Positions 62,047 through 64,000 of a stretch of 64,000 bases of DNA are shown one piece after another. The position numbers were made by a program, and so were the translations under genes. The notes beneath the pieces are model-generated. The model had not been told where the DNA came from. It made no database searches and was given only the letters and a program-made list of their open reading frames with translations. The stretch is from Methylomonas methanica (GTDB lineage Bacteria; Pseudomonadota; Gammaproteobacteria; Methylococcales; Methylomonadaceae), in assembly GCF_001644035.1 (NCBI RefSeq), contig NZ_LUUG01000049.1:182036-246035 (forward strand), read 5' to 3'. Each line of letters starts with the position of its first letter. Position 1 is the stretch's first letter.

Positions 62047-63111
62047 ATGTCCATACCCACCGAATCCATAGGCAGTATTCCCCGTCCGCCGCAATTGCTG
62101 GAAGCACTCCGGGAGTTTCGCGCGGGTCGACTATCGCAACAACGACTCGATGCCTGTTACGACGAAGCGGTACGCGACACCCTGCAACGTTTTGCGGACA
62201 CCGGCTCGCCGGTGATCTCCGATGGCGAACAGACCAAGTCCAGTTTCGCCACCTACCCCTTACAAGGTTTGCACAACATCGCCGAGGACGGCATCGTGAT
62301 TCCATTTGCCGACGGCCATACCCGGCAATTGCCCCGATTAACCGCGGGACCGTTTCGCTACGGCGTCTATGCCGGCGCATTTGTGCAGGCCGCCAAACGC
62401 TACACCACGCGCCCGCTCAAGCAGGCGGTGATTTCGGCTTCCGCCTTGAGCCTGCTTTATCCGCCAGAAGCAATAGACGGCTACTCGCGGGAAGCGTTCA
62501 TCGACGACTTGGTCCAAGAAACGGTGGCGGATATTCGCGGCTGTTTGGAACAAGGCGCACACCATGTGCAAATTGATTTCACCGAAGGGCGCTTGTCGGT
62601 CAAACTCGATCCATCCAAGCAATTGCTACGGCAGTTTATCGACCTGAACAACCGGGTATTGGCGCACTTTACCCCGGCACAACGCCAACGCATCGGCGTA
62701 CATACCTGTCCCGGCGGCGACCATGATTCCACCCACAGCGCCGATGTCGATTACGCCGAGCTGCTGCCGAGCTTGTTCCAGCTCCAAGCCGGTAATTTCT
62801 ACATGCAGATGGCCAGCGAAAAAGTTCCGGAACATGTGTTAGCCATCATCAAGGACAATCTTCGTCCCAACCAACGCGTGTTTATCGGCGTGATCGACGT
62901 GCTGAATCCCGACGTCGAAGAGCCGGAATTAGTGCGGGATCGTGTATTGCGCGCAGCCGAATACATCCCGCTGCATCAGCTCGGCACCACCGACGACTGC
63001 GGTTTTTCGCCTTTCGAAGACGATACATCGACCGGGCGGGACACCGCATTCGCCAAAATCAAGGCCCGCGTCATCGGTACGGAACTGGCCGCCAAAGTGT
63101 TGAATGGTTGA
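62047..63111 (+). CDS. Cobalamin-independent methionine synthase II-like protein
   Basis: A 354-residue protein equal to the C-terminal catalytic half of MetE: GSIPRPPQLLEALREF, VISDGEQTKSSF, a zinc-type HTCPGGDHDS (near 219) and QLGTTDDCGFSPF with a late Cys. It moves a methyl group to a thiol; the exact donor and acceptor cannot be told. It could belong with the arsenic methylation genes upstream, but nothing proves it. Confidence 0.85.
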   Translation: MSIPTESIGSIPRPPQLLEALREFRAGRLSQQRLDACYDEAVRDTLQRFADTGSPVISDGEQTKSSFATYPLQGLHNIAEDGIVIPFADGHTRQLPRLTAGPFRYGVYAGAFVQAAKRYTTRPLKQAVISASALSLLYPPEAIDGYSREAFIDDLVQETVADIRGCLEQGAHHVQIDFTEGRLSVKLDPSKQLLRQFIDLNNRVLAHFTPAQRQRIGVHTCPGGDHDSTHSADVDYAELLPSLFQLQAGNFYMQMASEKVPEHVLAIIKDNLRPNQRVFIGVIDVLNPDVEEPELVRDRVLRAAEYIPLHQLGTTDDCGFSPFEDDTSTGRDTAFAKIKARVIGTELAAKVLNG

Positions 63112-63229
63112 CGCCCAAATACCGTTCGTCCTCAATTGGGCTTCGACGAACTCAGCCCGAACGGCAACATCAGTGATAAATTGGGCCGGGTTAATAACAG
63201 TTGCAGATTCCCAGGCAATGACCAATAAT

Positions 63230-63248
63230 TTGTTGAAATATTCAACAA
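63230..63248. promoter_or_regulatory. Palindromic operator of the VapBC pair
   Basis: TTGTTGAA (63230-63237), centre ATA, TTCAACAA (63241-63248), a perfect palindrome ending 15 bases before the antitoxin ATG. Fits autorepression by the VapBC complex. Confidence 0.65.
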
Positions 63249-63263
63249 TATTAGGAGGAAGTC

Positions 63264-63497
63264 ATGGCTACCGTGAATTTCAGCGTTCCCGACGACGTCA
63301 AGGAAGCGTTTAACATCGCCTACCAAGGACAAAACAAAAGTGCCGTGATTGCGGACTTGATGCGCGAAGCCATCGAGCGCGCCGAACGCAAGCAACGCAG
63401 TCATGATGCGATCTCGAGAATAATGGAACGGCGCAAACATGCGCTGTCGCTCACCGATGAGGAAATTCGTTCGGCACGGGAAGACGGTCGTCCATGA
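63264..63497 (+). CDS. VapB-like ribbon-helix-helix antitoxin
   Basis: A 77-residue antitoxin: N-terminal ribbon ATVNFSVPDDVKEAF, helix NKSAVIADLMREAI, then a charged tail that would cover the toxin. TAGGAGG precedes the start. Its stop overlaps the toxin ATG by four bases. Confidence 0.85.
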   Translation: MATVNFSVPDDVKEAFNIAYQGQNKSAVIADLMREAIERAERKQRSHDAISRIMERRKHALSLTDEEIRSAREDGRP

Positions 63498-63916
63498 TAG
63501 GGGTGGTCGATGCCAGCGTTGCGCTCAAATGGTTCTTTCAAGACCGCGATAACGAAGCCGATTGCGATCTGGCCTTAAACATTCTTTATGCAGTAGACGA
63601 AGGCCGGATAAACCTCATGCAACCGCCACATTTCATCGCCGAAGTCGCGGCGGTACTCGCCCGAGAAAAGCCGGGCGAAGCGGAAGACGATCTGTTCGAT
63701 CTATTAAACATCGAAAGCCGCGTTGCCAATGAACCGGAAATTTACACCACAGCGATCGATCTTGCTAAGCGTTACCGGCACCACCTTTTTGATACGCTCT
63801 ATCACGCCGTTGCATTAAATACCCCCGGCGCGACACTTATCACCGCCGACACAGCCTATTACCAAAAAGCTAAAGAAAGCGGTCGGATTTTGCTGCTAAA
63901 GGATTACACAGCGTGA
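63494..63916 (+). CDS. VapC-like PIN-domain toxin
   Basis: A 140-residue PIN-domain RNase. Acidic metal-binding residues are in place: VVDASVALKW (D6), the FIAEVAAVL Glu, LFDTLYHAVAL and TLITADTAYYQKA. Length and pairing with an RHH antitoxin identify a VapBC system. Confidence 0.9.
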   Translation: MIGVVDASVALKWFFQDRDNEADCDLALNILYAVDEGRINLMQPPHFIAEVAAVLAREKPGEAEDDLFDLLNIESRVANEPEIYTTAIDLAKRYRHHLFDTLYHAVALNTPGATLITADTAYYQKAKESGRILLLKDYTA

Positions 63917-64000
63917 AATATGTAGAAGAGGGGAATACCTGCATTCGTTGATTTTTCGTCAGGCTGCGAATGGTCAAGTTCGGCCGATTCTGTTGAAAAA

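Overview
The window looks like the chromosome of a gammaproteobacterial methanotroph of the Methylomonas type. This is an inference from gene content; no rRNA or methane monooxygenase is present to prove it. The clues are a quinoprotein (PQQ dehydrogenase) accessory pair, PEP-CTERM-like proteins with the VPxPGAxxLF variant of the sorting signal, moderate GC, an arsenosugar set, and a RAYT transposase surrounded by its REP repeats.

Layout. 1-2.3 kb: end of a membrane protein, then iscR-iscS-iscA behind a promoter with an IscR type 1-like site. 2.3-5.5 kb: an HvfA-like cysteine-rich exported peptide, peptide deformylase, a quinoprotein-relay zinc hydrolase with a SoxYZ-like carrier, and a DUF2845 protein. 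5.6-11.5 kb (minus strand): an EAL protein downstream of a sulfate-binding protein, two surface proteins with PEP-CTERM-like ends (one a subtilase relative), and a small exported protein. 11.7-20.8 kb: a small exported protein, a second-type FtsH, then an MdtNOP/YtcA-like efflux system with a MarR regulator. The same near-palindrome lies before the small exported gene and before marR. 20.9-27.5 kb: a minus-strand operon (DVUA0089-type PEP-CTERM protein, DUF4331, TPR, HupE) divergent from an ECF sigma and its cupin anti-sigma. The two divergent start regions share a two-block promoter motif. 27.5-32.4 kb: ybiT, a glutathione S-transferase, small membrane proteins, a lone HicA-like protein and a conserved unknown. 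32.4-35.8 kb: formate/nitrite-family channel, cyanase and a fused PP2C/kinase behind a sigma-54-like promoter. 36-40.9 kb: a YgiB-tailed membrane protein, a YgiC-like ligase, DUF350 and CreBC. 40.9-44 kb: accessory island with mqsRA (the toxin start codon reads ATA), an antitoxin cut off by a REP element, an AT-rich membrane protein, and a RAYT with REP arrays. 44-46.3 kb: YcgR-like protein, LuxR-type regulator, PepSY protein.

46.3-58 kb is the most unusual part: a minus-strand operon of a roughly 990-residue glycyl radical enzyme, a 217-residue possible lipid carrier, the activating enzyme, a DUF6765 protein, a lipase-like hydrolase and a 795-residue protein made of two related halves. A CoA-ligase-like gene and a divergent zinc dehydrogenase sit upstream. 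Glycyl radical enzymes are oxygen sensitive, so the set hints at a lipid- or fatty-acid-linked reaction used when oxygen is low; the substrate cannot be read from the sequence. 58.3-61.2 kb is an arsenosugar-type set (ArsM-like, DUF3047, ArsS). 61.7-63.9 kb holds NrtS, a cobalamin-independent methionine-synthase-II-like protein and a VapBC pair with a palindromic operator.
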